A stretch of DNA of 64,000 nucleotides, taken from positions 5,395,001-5,459,000 of the forward strand of contig CAUEEP010000743.1 in assembly GCA_958450365.1 (NCBI GenBank), read 5' to 3'. The position numbers and the translations under genes are program-made. Below, piece by piece: positions 1 through 11,201 of the stretch. The notes beneath the pieces were generated by a model. The model saw nothing but the letters and a program-made list of their open reading frames with translations. It was not told where the DNA came from and did no database searches. How positions within the stretch are numbered: position 1 is the first letter of the stretch; each line of letters starts with the position of its first letter. Source of the DNA: Mesorhabditis belari (taxonomy: Eukaryota > Nematoda > Chromadorea > Rhabditida > Rhabditidae).

Positions 1-23
1 TAATATAAAACATTATAATTCAG

Positions 24-3000
24 GTATTGATTGGACCTGAAATGGAGGAACGTCTTCTCACGATTTACACTCCTGTTCTGTACTCTGGATATAATGATCT
101 GCCTGGGACTTCGAGTAGGTCACAAAAGAGACATCTTTGAAATATTTGAATCAATCTTTTAAACACGCTTTTAGATTCCATGTACTTTGGACCCGGCTTT
201 TATACGCATGATGAAGAAAATATGAAAGAGGAAGAAATTCGCACGACACTCAATCTACCAACAACCCGTTTACTGTCAATTGAAGAGATCAACACTTTAT
301 TGGAAGAGAGAAGAGCTTATACGGTACTTTAAATTCCTTTAAATTTATTCAATTTAAAATTTCAGAAAATGGGACCAATCTTTGCTGGCTATGTGAGCAT
401 CTACTCAGACGATGATATGGTAAGAAAAAGAAAGGAAAAAGAAAATCAATAGAATTTTAGGAGATGAGTGATTACACTAATGGAGATTACGAGAGCTTTG
501 GGCTCATGATCGAGGATACGGTAAAAGAAGCAAGTTTTATTTGGACACAGGGAAAGTTTAGGAGAACAAGCCAGCGCTTGTCGAAGAGACGCCAAGTCCC
601 GCTCGAGTGACTCGAAGCTCGGCTCGTCGTCTTTCACAGGTAGAATTTCCTAATTCGATGATTTTCAAAATCCAAATCTTTATATTAATTAGTCCTTAGT
701 CCTTAGTTTTGTCTTTTTGTTTGCTCAAACGAATACAAGAGCTTATTAGGTGACTAAAACCGAATCACCGCCGCTAGAGAAGTCTCCAAAATTAACACAG
801 GAAACAAAAACTCGAACACCTAAACGATTGCTGCGAAACACTGGTGAGTTTTCCAAAAAAAACCCTCAAGATATAAATACTCATTCAGCAGATCAACAAA
901 ATATTCCCAACACAAAGACGCCAACAAAGGAGTCGCCAAGCGCCTCACAAGTTGTCACACGAAGCAAGAGTCGCGATAGGAATTATGAGACGCCTGAGAT
1001 GACACCATTCCCCAGCACGCCAACAAAGTATCTAAAATTAAAGAAACTTAGAATTTGGATAAAACAACATGGGCAAAGAAATATTTCCGGAGAGGGGATT
1101 GAACCCTGACCTTACTTGAGTCGCTCGCTTTACTTGAGTCGCTCGCTTTACTTGAGTCGCTCGCTTTACTTGAGTCGCTCGCTTTACTTGAGTCGCTCGC
1201 TTTACTTGAGTCGCTCGCTTTACTTGAGTCGCTCGCTTTACTTGAGTCGCTCGCTTTCAGATGCTCTAACCACTGACCTATTCGGCAACTATTTGCCTGA
1301 GAAGAAAGAGGAAATACATGACTTTTCATAACCGTGAGCTTCCGCTTTACTTGAAGATCAAAAAACGGGTATTAGTAATAAAAGTAAAGAAAGGAATGGA
1401 AAAAGAAAGATTGTAGATCAATTCATCTAAACAAGAAATATTGATGAATTTTAGGCAAACAACGATCAACTCTTGACTTTAGCTCTTTCAAGTCTAGTCA
1501 TTTAATCAGTTTCTTCAGTCTCTCACTAATCCGTTTCAGATCTGTCAATCGAAAGCGTCGTGCATCTGATTATGGAAATGAGTCAACGTCGGTCACCCCT
1601 TTATTCCGTTCTTTTAATATGGTAAGCAAGAAAAAGATTTTTTTTTATATTAAAGCATCTTTCAGGAAAGAAGGGTTATTCAACGAGAAGTCGAATTTCA
1701 AGATGATGACGATTTAGAGGAAATGAATGGAGATGAGCCACAAACTTCTCGAAGTCTCCGATCACATTTCAACTTGCATCCAAGCAACAATCACACAAAT
1801 GGGCAAGGTAAAAAAAATGATCTAATTATCAAAAAATAAATCTTAAATCTTGCTAGAAAAAGGATAATTTCTAAAATGATTTAAAAAATAAATAATAAAG
1901 TAAATAATAAAGTAAATAATAAAATATAAATAATAAAATAAATAATAAAACTTACGCATATCGCATAACTCTTTTCCAATAAGAACTGCCAGAATTTGGA
2001 ATCGACTCCCCAGAGTTTTGAGAGAGTTCAATAGTCTCGAAACCTTTAAATTATCTGTAGATGATCTTGATCTTGAAGCTCTAGTGGATCCTTGACGTTA
2101 TCTGTGCTATCCACATTTTACATATATTATATCGTGTTTCTTTTTATCGGCCCTTTTCGTGTTATTTGTATGAATTCATGTGTTTTAACCTTAAATCTAG
2201 CGCACTTTATCTCAGGTCATGAATAAAGTATCTACACTACTGGACAATGAAATATCATATTTGAAAAAAGATCGTCACTTTCGCGTGTCTGTAACTCCCT
2301 TCTCTTTACCGTATTTCTAGATATTAATATTACCATTGTGTAGCCCTTAAAAAGAGCTTTCAGAAAATGTATAACACTAATAGTTTAAACTCAAAGACAA
2401 GGAAGTTACAGATGCGCGAAAGTGACGATCGTTTTTTCAAATATGATATTTCATTGTCCAGTACTGTATATATGTTGTGTCCGATTTAGATTTCCGTCCG
2501 ATTTAGATTCAATCTAAATCGGACGTCCGATTTAGATTGAACTTATCGCGGACGTCCGATTTAGATTACAATTTATATCGGACGTCCTATTTAGATTCAA
2601 TCTAAATCTTATATAGATTGAACAATAATACGTCTTATATAGATGTGTTTGATAGCTTGTCTAAAAACGTTCACAGACAACCGAGAACATATATTAAGCA
2701 CGTTTATTATTGTTCGATCTGTATCGGACGTCCGATATAGACTGTAATCAATAAAAGACCTTTGAAAAATGCAGAAAACTACAGAAAACGCTTAAGAACA
2801 TATATTAACCATGTTTATATTATTGTTCAATCTATATAAGATTTAGATTGAATCTAAATCGGACGTCCGATATAGACTGTACTCTAAATCGGAAGTCCGC
2901 GATAAGTTCAATCTAAATCGGACAGAAATCTAAATCGGACACAACATATATATCATGGGGGGGGTAGTCAAAACAGCGCCATCATAGAAAACGTTCAAAA

Positions 3001-3749
3001 TAGCGCCGTCAAATTTCTCAAAATCCAAAAAACCAAGCCGGTTCAAGTTTTATATCAAAAAATTCCTTGCGTTCTTGGCTACATGATGGGTGAAACAGTT
3101 TTTAAAAAAGTTAGTATTTCATAGATAAAAGGAGCACTCAAAATGTGTGTCGAGTGATACTCAGTTGGTTAACTGAATATCTTTAGGGACCCATTTTGAG
3201 TGCTCTTTTTATCGATGAAATATCAACTTTTTTAAGAAACTGTTTTACCCATCATGTAGCCAAGAACGCAAGGAATTTTTTGATATAAAACTTGAAACGG
3301 CTTGGTTTTTTGGATTTTGAGAAATTTGACGGCGCTGTTTTGAACGTTTTCTATGATGGCGCTGTTTTGACTACCCCCCATATCATGATTTCCAAATTTC
3401 AAGAATCTTTATAGAAGTCAAAATTCAAATTTTGAAAAGAATTCTTAGCAATCAATATGTAACTCTTGACATTTACTATTATAGATTTATAGATTTATTG
3501 TTTTTTCAGACCATGACCGTGACTGGGATCACAAGGAAATCGAGCCAGCTCCACCAGCGCCAAAACGAAGCAAGATTTGGGGTTTCATCAAAAGAATCGT
3601 TGGCATGTAATCGCCCAAAAGAAATGCTCAACTCACTCAACTATTCTTTTTTTTACAGGATTTTCGAATTCTATTTTAAGATTCCATTGCCGATTTGTAC
3701 AACGTTTCTTCTTCGATTTTTCGTTGCTTATTTCTTGTTACAAAATTGA
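24..3749 (+). CDS. Unidentified Ser/Pro/Lys-rich protein with hydrophobic C-terminal tail (5' end outside window)
   Basis: Visible exons: 24-114, 175-323, 366-419, 461-520, 562-639, 750-1027, 1540-1621, 1666-1807, 3510-3606, 3659-3749 (stop TGA). Frames join without conflict at every junction, giving 373 residues without a start codon. The first part has acidic segments (SDDDMEMSD). The middle is rich in Ser, Pro, Thr and Lys with TRS/KR clusters. An acidic run (QDDDDLEEMNGDE) follows, then a basic stretch (PKRSKIWGFIKRIVG). The protein ends in about 20 hydrophobic residues (IPLPICTTFLLRFFVAYFLL) two residues before the stop, which looks like a tail anchor. A disordered basic linker plus a tail segment recalls inner nuclear membrane proteins, but no LEM or KASH motif is visible, so I give no family. 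Introns 1028-1539 and 1808-3509 are swollen by repeats. Confidence 0.72.
1094..1292 (-). repeat. tRNA-derived element with internal 18-bp minisatellite
   Basis: On the minus strand, a Pol III A-box-like GGTCAGTGGTTAGAGC (about 1263-1281) and a B-box-like GGGTTCAATCCCC (about 1094-1107) flank about eight copies of an 18-bp unit (CTTGAGTCGCTCGCTTTA on the plus strand, 1111-1257). The A/B boxes and the flank resemble the tRNA-like element at 36817-36903. The array occupies the anticodon/variable-arm position. It lies in an intron of the first gene. Confidence 0.7.
1985..2226. repeat. Dispersed 240-bp repeat, copy A
   Basis: About 235 bp from AATCGACTCCCCAGAG to TTTATCTCAGGTC matches 41652-41886 in the same orientation with few differences. 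No terminal inverted repeats and no long reading frame are evident. The family is unknown to me. Confidence 0.75.
2233..2468. mobile_element. Short inverted-repeat MITE family A, copy 1
   Basis: Terminal inverted repeats of about 50 bp begin TACACTACTGGACAATGAAA and end TTTCATTGTCCAGTACTGTA. Inside are GATCGTCACTTTCGCG and its inverse. A second copy is at 19687-19920 with its central part in the opposite orientation. TA at both ends suggests a Tc1/mariner-type TA target. Non-coding. Confidence 0.8.
2468..2953. repeat. Fold-back repeat built of TCCGATTTAGATT modules
   Basis: The left arm starts ATATATGTTGTGTCCGATTT and the right arm ends with its inverse, AAATCGGACACAACATATAT. Between them, blocks of TCCGATTTAGATT and GGACGTCCGA alternate in both directions, so the RNA could form a long hairpin. 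It abuts MITE 2233-2468. A related GGACGTCCGA-rich patch is at 41997-42490. Confidence 0.75.
2957..3379. mobile_element. Long palindromic MITE in intron of first gene
   Basis: Arms of about 195 bp begin GGGGGGGGTAGTCAAAACAG and end with the inverse, CTGTTTTGACTACCCCCC. The centre at about 3165-3175 is not symmetrical. No coding capacity. It is the third fold-back in tandem inside the 1.7-kb intron 1808-3509. Confidence 0.8.
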
Positions 3750-4328
3750 ATCCCAATTGAATCCCAATTTTGAAATTTATCTCTAATTTATGAAATCCCA
3801 TCATTAAACCCTTTCATTTAACCGAGACTTTTTGAAACTACTGGTGATAAATTGCTTTACGGTAGATTCTCTGAATAATTGTTGTGGCCCGTTCTTTCTT
3901 CTGATTTCTCCATTATCTTTCAAATAATCATTGTGCTTTTTTTCTCTCTCTCTCTCTCTCTCTTCCGGGTTTTTTTTAAAACTTTCAAATAAAATAATCA
4001 TGAAAAATTTTCAGATATTCCCGATTTTTATTAATTTATTTATTAATTTACGATAAATCATTCAAAAAGCTGTTTAGATAATTTCTTTTTACAAGTTTGA
4101 ACCTTATACTTTTTGAATTTTACCGCTTTTACAGGCTTTTACAGGCTTTTACAGGCTTTTACAGATTTTGAGCTATGGAAACTTTATTGTAAAAGTGGTC
4201 TTTTAAGAGGAAACAGAACTTTTCACGTACCCCCTACAAACCTTTTGTTATGGCTATGAAATAGTTTTAATGATTAACTAGGTTTACAAAATTTTTCAGA
4301 GATTCAACGAGCAACCCAGCAATCAGAA
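3750..4328. other. Intergenic interval with four acceptor-like TTTTACAG repeats
   Basis: Between the first gene's stop and the next start codon. It has a CT microsatellite at about 3940-3962, an AATAAA at about 3988, four tandem CTTTTACAGG units at about 4126-4163, and an acceptor TTTTTCAG ending at 4299 that lies 29 bp before the next ATG and is probably a trans-splice site. The 550-bp spacing is compatible with an operon but long for one. Confidence 0.55.
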
Positions 4329-7300
4329 ATGATTCCAAATCATCGTTCAGGTAAAAAAGTTTGCATTTTAATAGTCCACCCTCTTCCAAATTACGTTCCT
4401 ATTTGCATTTAATCTGCGTCGTTTTTTGGTCTCATTCCCATCCCCGATGATAAGGCACCGGGAGTGGGACAAATGCGACCTTTTTTTGCGCACCTTGCCC
4501 ATTAGCGCACCTTTTTTCGCGTTTTAAAAAAGCTCTAAAAGCTAATATTAACCAATTTCTATTCCAAATGTTGTTTTTCTAGGTAATTTTAGGGCGTAGA
4601 ATCGAAATTTTGACATATCAGAGCTCGTGGAAACAAACTGACGGAGTTATACAAAGAGAAAAATCGACAATTTTCTGTAATTTGATCTAGCCGTTTTGTC
4701 TTTCAAATTGGTTCCACACGCTCTGTTATGTCAAAATTTGATTTCGACACCCTCAAATTACCTAGAAAAACAACTTTTGGAATGGAAATTGGTTAATATT
4801 AGCTTTTTAGAGCTTTTTTTAAAATGCGAAAAAGGTGCGCTAATGGGCAAGGTGCGGAAAAAAAGGTGCGCAAATGTCCGGGTGCGCAAAAAAAGGGTCG
4901 CATTTGTCCCACTCCCCACCTCGATCTTTTTTTTATTTAGTCTTATGGGGTAGGCTAATTTCAGCAAATTTTTTTTGCGCAACTCGCCATAACTTTCTTG
5001 TAAGTGGGCGAATCTTTATGATTTTGATTTCATTTTGTAGCTCTCAATAAGTGCAACAAAATGACACCAAAGTCATAAAGATTGACCTACTGAGAAGAAA
5101 GTTATGGCGAGTTGCGCAAAAAAAGTTTCGGAAACCTACCCCAGTCTTATTTAGTAATATGTTCTATTTATGATTTTTTATTATTTATTTATTTATTTTC
5201 ATTTTTCAGGTTATCCGGGCGTTTTTGATGCGTCGTCCAGAAAAACGACAAATTCCACGGCAGGCAACTATGCAAACAACTACAATCGACAGCCGAGAAC
5301 CTACGATCAAACAAATGGTATTAAAAAAGAATAATTTTTAAAAGCTCAATCTAGGTCATTATCAACAAGTCTATCAACAACCGCAAGTCGTGTATCAACA
5401 ACAGAACTACCAGCATGGCGGATATCAACAAGGAGGTTATCAAGGACACCAACAGCAACAATACCAACAACAATATCAATATCAACCTTGGAACCAGCGC
5501 CAGCCGTGTACTGAATTTGTGTAAGTTGAAAGTTTTGATAAAAAGTAGGACTAGTGCTATATTTCGAATCAAGAGACTCAGTGAAGTTTTTCAAAACTTG
5601 CAGAGGTCAAACTTTTATCAACTTCAATCACTAATTTTACGACTTTTAGATAATTTTAATTGTTTCTAAACTAGAAAGTTCGCTAATTCTTTTAGAGAAG
5701 TGATTGAGTACATTGATTTGCCTGTAAACGAGCACAATCAATATCAACAACAGACAGCTGGACATTCGCGTAACATTCTCGATCGGGTTTCTTATAGTAA
5801 GCTTTTAGAAAAAACAGTTTATTTGATTACTTTGCTTGATTACAGTTTACTTGATAAAACTTGCTTGATTTCAATGAATTTAAATTCAGGTCAACCTGTG
5901 CAATCGGTCGGCAATTACAACGATTATATCAATGATCAGAAACGCGGCAAGAATCAGAGCTACAATCAGAATAATGGAGGTAAATAACGATTTTATTCAA
6001 TAATAAATCGATACTAAGATAATCGATACTAAGAAAAATCATAAAAGGATCTTATTCAGGTTATTATCACCGTGACTACAGCACTTCGAATCACCACACT
6101 TCAAGCTCATCTAGAGGAGATCATGGTAATTTTAAAGTTAAAGATTGAGGCTAAAACTAAATTAGAAAGATTTTATGTTTTATATTGTAGCAATTTTATT
6201 AAATTTACAGCCCGCTACCACTATGACGGACAAGGACAACAGAGATCTCAATATCGCCCCGGATATCTACGTGGCAGTGAACGAAAAAGTAAGTGAAAAT
6301 CTTAAAGCTATTTGAAATGTCTAAGCACTAGTGTTTTTAAGCTACTTGTTTTTTAGATCAGATATAAAACTGATTATTTTAGCTGCACCAATTGCTCGCG
6401 AGAATGGGACTGAGGAGGTGCCGGCTCGTATTCGTTCACCCGCCAAAAGTCCGCTCGAGTTGAATAAAAGTGGGGAAAGTTTGAATTGTAAACTTGTAAA
6501 TAAATTGGACAGTTGATTGAGCATTTAGATTTTAAGAATTCTATTTAGTGCTGAATCAGATGAACCTCTCGAAGCAAGGGACATCGCGAAACGAAGCCAA
6601 TCGACTCGATGAAGTCTTCAATCCAAGTATGTTTAGGAAATGAAATTTATTAGATTAGAAAGTTTATTATTCAAATTTATTGCATAGATAAAAATTCTAG
6701 AACTCGAATTACTCTATCAAAAGCTGAAAGATAAACTCGAAGTGATCACCGGCGATGCTAAAGACAAAGTGCCCAAGAGGTGATTGAACAATCAGAACAA
6801 TCAACTATGAAACAGAATTTTGTAATAAAAAAATGTAATCTTATCAATCTAATTTAAGTTTATTGTACTTAAATTAAGAAATGAAAACTCAAATTTCAGC
6901 TCGAAATCTTGGACCGAAGTGGGTTTTTCGAGTTTCGCTGAGAAATTGGTCGAACTCGGCATGCCAATGGAGTATTTTCACAAGGTTAACCATTTATTTT
7001 TTTTTGTTATTGGCTTTATTTCCAGAAATTGATGATGCAATATATGGCTCACGTTGCTTCAATATTTCCCATGTTTGGTTTCGTCGACATCGGCGTTCTC
7101 ACCTACGTGACGGTGATGCTTGCAGAGAAGGTGAGGCTTTAATTTGAGAAGCTACCGTAAATACTGTAATAGTACCCCACCCCCATAATGACGGTGTGGA
7201 GTGTTGCGTAGTCTAGCTTTGAACGAGTTTTTCTCGACACTGGTTTAAGCTATAATGTGCGCTTAGGTATCAAAAAATAGCTGAAATTCAGCTATTTTTT

Positions 7301-8715
7301 TGATATCAAAGACGCATTTTTTGAAAGTACGGGTGCTTTGAAAAAAATGAAATACTAAAAAACTTTTGCGACTACGCGACTGTACGAAGGGGGTGGGTAC
7401 TATTACAGTATTTACGATAAGTGTTGACTATAAGCTAAATTTATTACAAATTGATTTATATTATAGATGACTATCTGGTGATGATTTTTCCGAATTGATT
7501 TCATTGAATCGTTTAGTTGAACCGTACTCGCGATGGCCCAATTCGAATGATCGTTGTCGCCGACGAGGACTACTTACTCAAAGATATTAGCACCGTTTTT
7601 CGCTACCTCGGTAAGCTTTGTAACTAGCTTTTTATAACAAAATAAGCTATCTAAAAATTGAAGCTAAATTTGAAGCTAAATCTTGAATCTAAATCTAAAT
7701 AAAATATAAAGCACAGGATACAACTCGACACTCATCAATGGACGCTACGATACCCTCCGAAAGCCCAAGTCAGTTTTGTGAATCAATAATTGTTGTTCGA
7801 AAGAACTTAAAAGTTAAAGTCCGACCCATATTTTTGTCATTTCAGTACTCCGATCGTTCTCGTCAAGCCTCACGTTCTTAACGAAATGGTTTGCTGATTG
7901 TTGATTCATCCAATCATTACAAAAAATATTTCCAGGCTTCTGAAGAATTCCCAAATCTTTCTTTTATTTGGGTTCTCACCTCGGATTCGATGAAACCCAA
8001 TCAAGAAATGGAAATGATGCAATTCTACAAAACGTTTACATTCAAACATTTGTCGAATAAAGCCCCAAGAAGCGCTCAAATCAAAGTATTTCTCAACACG
8101 ACTGAGGAAAATCGAGTGCTCATTGATTGTGTCACAAAAGCGTAAGTGGATCACTTTTTGGAATTGAGGAAAATGGTTTAGAGAAACAAATTTCAACTCG
8201 AGCGATGACGCTCCTGGCTTCCGGTTCGTTCGTGAAGAGGATGGGCATATGCAGATTTGTGTCTCACCAAAGACATGTGGCAAGGAGGAAAACAAAGTAG
8301 TTTAAAAGTATCAATTTTTAAGATTCAAAAACTTTTAGAAGCCTTTACCTGAAAAGCTGAACTATTTGGACACATCAAATCAAGAAGACGAGATCGCGAT
8401 TGAGCCTGAAGTGATGGCACTGAGTGAAACTCTTTCAACCACCTCACCTTCAGAATCGCCTAACAATGAGTGAGTTGCCTTATAGCCTAAATTCTTGACT
8501 TTTTACAGCTTATCCAACCGGTCATTACTGTAAAAATGTTAAACAATGAGATGGAAAGCTAGTACGTAAAATTGTTTTTACAAAAATAGAAAAACATTTT
8601 CAGATCGACTCCACCAACACCAGAAAAACCGAGTCCAAACGCAGGCGCGCTTTTCTCATTCTCCGAGCCACCACCAAATTTCAAACAAAAAGACAATGAA
8701 GCGAACGGGAAATAA
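4329..8715 (+). CDS. Gln/Tyr-rich protein with degenerate DEAD-box (RecA-like) domain
   Basis: Exons: 4329-4350, 5210-5317, 5355-5520, 5696-5796, 5890-5979, 6060-6125, 6211-6288, 6383-6487, 6549-6626, 6701-6779, 6900-6984, 7026-7130, 7517-7610, 7717-7768, 7846-7888, 7936-8141, 8182-8296, 8339-8469, 8604-8715; 611 residues with all phases consistent. The start follows a trans-splice-like acceptor at 4299. Residues about 44-190 are low complexity (Gln, Tyr, Gly, Asn, Ser, His). Residues about 300-500 follow the order of a DEAD-box first domain: a Q-motif-like helix, IRMIVVADEDYLLKDI at motif Ia, PIVLVKPHVLNEM at motif Ib, LSFIWVLTSDSM at motif II and KVFLNTT at motif III. P-loop, DEAD and SAT residues are all missing and no second RecA domain is seen. 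The tail is acidic and Ser/Pro-rich. Probably a non-catalytic RNA-binding or scaffold protein; this role is inferred. Confidence 0.78.
4460..4917. mobile_element. Fold-back element, family with GGGAGTGGGACAAATGCG ends
   Basis: The left arm GGGAGTGGGACAAATGCGAC and right arm GTCGCATTTGTCCCACTCCC are inverse. Inner arms (GCGCACCTTGCCCATTAGCGC and its inverse) extend the hairpin over most of the length. It lies in intron 1 of the pseudo-helicase gene. The outer arms recur at 51672-52065. Confidence 0.8.
4947..5142. mobile_element. Palindromic MITE, GGGGTAGG family, copy 1
   Basis: About 196 bp with inverted arms (GCGCAACTCGCCATAAC and its inverse) around a short core containing ATTTTGTAG. The ends are GGGGTAGG and CCTACCCC. 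A second, longer copy is at 38761-39005. Confidence 0.8.
7153..7419. mobile_element. MITE family B (TACCGTAAATACTGTAATAG ends), copy in pseudo-helicase intron
   Basis: 267 bp with terminal inverted repeats TACCGTAAATACTGTAATAG and its inverse, and conserved inner blocks (TTGCGTAGTCTAGCTTTGAA, GCGACTACGCGACTGTACG). This is the commonest family here: other copies at 10041-10309, 14222-14594, 23952-24381, 36977-37555 (diverged), 48048-48321, and fragments at about 9771-9870 and 48553-48623. Non-autonomous; the TA ends fit a TA target. Confidence 0.88.
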
Positions 8716-9249
8716 ATTAGTCCAAAAATTTTGCCATAAAAGAAAAATGAAAGAATTTCACAATAGAGCACCGATTTTACTATTTATTGAAGTGAGAGAT
8801 CGAGATTCTTTTTTACAACCCAATTTGTTTTCATTTTCATTTCACTATATTTACTTTCATTTTCGGTTTTTAGTATAATTGATTATTTTTTGATGTTTTT
8901 GTTGTGATGGTATAATGTGATTGACTCAATTGCTGAATAACAATTAGAAGTTTATCCAGAATAACGAAATAAAGAAGCGCAATTGATTCAAAGAACAAAA
9001 TCGTAGAATAAATGGGAGCTAAAAGAAAAATAAATGGCACAGACGATTTCTTTCGCTTCATTCGAGTGGCTTCAATATCAGCAGCTTGTTCGGTGTTGTC
9101 TCTTGCATGAACGGTTATCAGTCATTTTCTGTGTGGTAGTAGTCGACTAGACATCGAGAAATTTCAACACCGACCTGATTCCATCTTCGTTTTGTCTAAT
9201 TTCAACTTCCTAAGATGAGCGATCTCGACAATTCAACAACAACAACTCT

Positions 9250-9500
9250 TCCTGGAATCCATACCGGCTTACTTGGATTGCGATAATCTCAACGAAGAAT
9301 CATTTACCAGAAACTTTTTCGGATCTTTATTCGAAGCAATTAATGAGAGTTAACGAGTCTTTGAAGAAACCGGAGAGAGTCAGATTTTTACACGACAACG
9401 CAAAACCTCACACTGCAAAGATCACTTATAAGAAAATCGAGGAACTTGGCTGGAAAGTGCTGCTCCACGCGCCTTACTCTCCCGACTTGGCTCCATTAAG
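9250..9500 (+). pseudogene. Mariner transposase fragment
   Basis: The frame running through 9343-9495 encodes SDLYSKQL, then [11 protein letters not shown] and [12 protein letters not shown], the conserved blocks around the last two catalytic acidic residues of mariner (Tc1/mariner DDD) transposases. It stops matching after DLAP, where the family normally continues with a histidine/leucine-rich block, and upstream only weak traces remain. A truncated, non-functional relic with no recognisable inverted repeats nearby. Confidence 0.85.
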
Positions 9501-10040
9501 CAAGTTGTTTTGCACTCTCATCTTTCTTTCTTTCTTTCAAGCCAAGTTTCCTTTTCATTCAGTCACTGATCTTTTGTGACAACATTGACAGGGAAGTGAC
9601 AAAGCGTCTACTCAAAAATATTTCTGCCAGTGACTTGTTTTGGTGAAGAGGGCAAAGAGTTGAACGATAAGTAGTAAGAACTTTCTTAATGCTTGTACAC
9701 CATTCATCTAGCTCACTTTTGAACATTTTCAGACAATCCATCTAACTGTGAGTGCAAAGGTGATGTTTGAATGCAGTAAATACTCTAATAGAACACCATA
9801 ATGATGGGCGTAAAGTCGCGTAGTCTAACTCGCGCTGCTTTATGCTACAATGTGCGCTTGGGTGTCAAATGATAGGCCTTGAACTGAGCTAATATTGCTA
9901 ACATTTACATCTCTATTTGTTCTCGGTGTTCATAAAGCATTTTCAGCAATCGTTTTTGTAGAAGCTTACAAACAATCACTTTTGTTCAAAAGAAAAAAGC
10001 AAAATTTGTTCACAGACATGTTCGTAACGAGACTTTTATA

Positions 10041-10309
10041 TACCGTAAATACTGTAATAGTACCCCAGCCCCCTCGTACAGTCGCGTAGTCGCAAAAGTT
10101 TTTTAGTATTTCATTTTTTGCAAAGCACCCGTATTTTCAAAAAATACATCTTTTGTATGAAAAAATAGCTGAAATTCAGGGCTATTTTTTGATAATTATA
10201 TTGCTATTGTAGCATAAACCAGTGTCGAGAAAAATGCGTCCAAAGCTAGACTACGCAACACTCCGCACCGTCATTATGGGGGTGCGGTACTATTACAGTA
10301 TTTACGGTA
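10041..10309. mobile_element. MITE family B, complete copy
   Basis: Perfect TACCGTAAATACTGTAATAG left end and matching inverse right end ending TTTACGGTA. The same inner blocks as 7153-7419, here with the core in the opposite orientation. Confidence 0.88.
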
Positions 10310-10524
10310 GGTAAGCCTAGTTTACAATCAAAATACAATCAAATCATTCTCCAGTATTGATAGAATCAATTATTTGTTAAATTATTTCTTTAAATAGTAA
10401 TTTAAATACAAAAACATACCAATAATAAAGTATTTGGGTGAATTAAAAAGAAAAAAAAAAGCTTTAAATTGAATCACTGACACTGGGCACCATCACAAAC
10501 GTTTGGTGTCCCGAGTGAGAGACT

Positions 10525-10608
10525 CTATTCAAGCTTTTACTCAATATTTTACTCTATTCAAGCTTTTACTCAATATTTTACTCTATTCAAGCTTTTACTC
10601 AATATTTG
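10525..10608. repeat. Tandem repeat, about 33-bp unit
   Basis: About 2.5 copies of a unit containing CTCTATTCAAGCTTTTACTC. Confidence 0.7.
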
Positions 10609-10974
10609 AGCGGGATATTTACAGAATTTTTACACTTGAATAATCATTAAAAATTGATTCTTTTCAGTAGTATAGGGGAAAATTTTGTGGAAAAAACGAA
10701 TTTTGAAAAATTTTTGATTCAATTGCTTTACTTTTTGTACAGGAACACACACACACACAAAAAGGCCTTTGAAATGTCTTTGAAATTTGAAAGGCCTTTG
10801 AAATTTCTTTATCTGATCGACATTTGCACAATCATTGAAAAGAAATGTGACAAGATTGCTTCTTGAGAAAAGATTCGATAAAGTACAAGTGGAATTGGGA
10901 ATTCTAAAAAGAATTTTAAAGTTTAACTCCTCAACAGCAAACTGAGATAAAGCACACAAAAAGTATGTAAAATG

Positions 10975-11201
10975 CCGTATTCTCTCTAATAGTAGTGCAC
11001 CCTGAACGTCGCCTAAATTCCTCGAAATCTCGATAACCGCTTATCAGAACCTATCGATGTGGGGTCGGAAAATGTAGCTGACGATGAGATCTTGTGGGGG
11101 ATTTGAGTGTTGAGCTTCTGGGAAAACTTTGGAAGCCGTAAATAGTCATCAACTCGGCTACAACTCGGCTGCGGGGTGCACTGCTATTAGAGAAAATACG
11201 G
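10975..11201. mobile_element. MITE family C, copy 1
   Basis: Ends CCGTATTCTCTCTAATAGTA and the inverse TATTAGAGAAAATACGG. A diverged copy lies at 53955-54138 in a dbn-1 intron, sharing CGAAATCTCGA and GTCGGAAAATGTAGCTGA. Confidence 0.75.

Noticed and set aside
7891..8295. Minus-strand frame opposite the pseudo-helicase exon
   Set aside because: Antisense shadow of exon 7936-8141 and neighbours.
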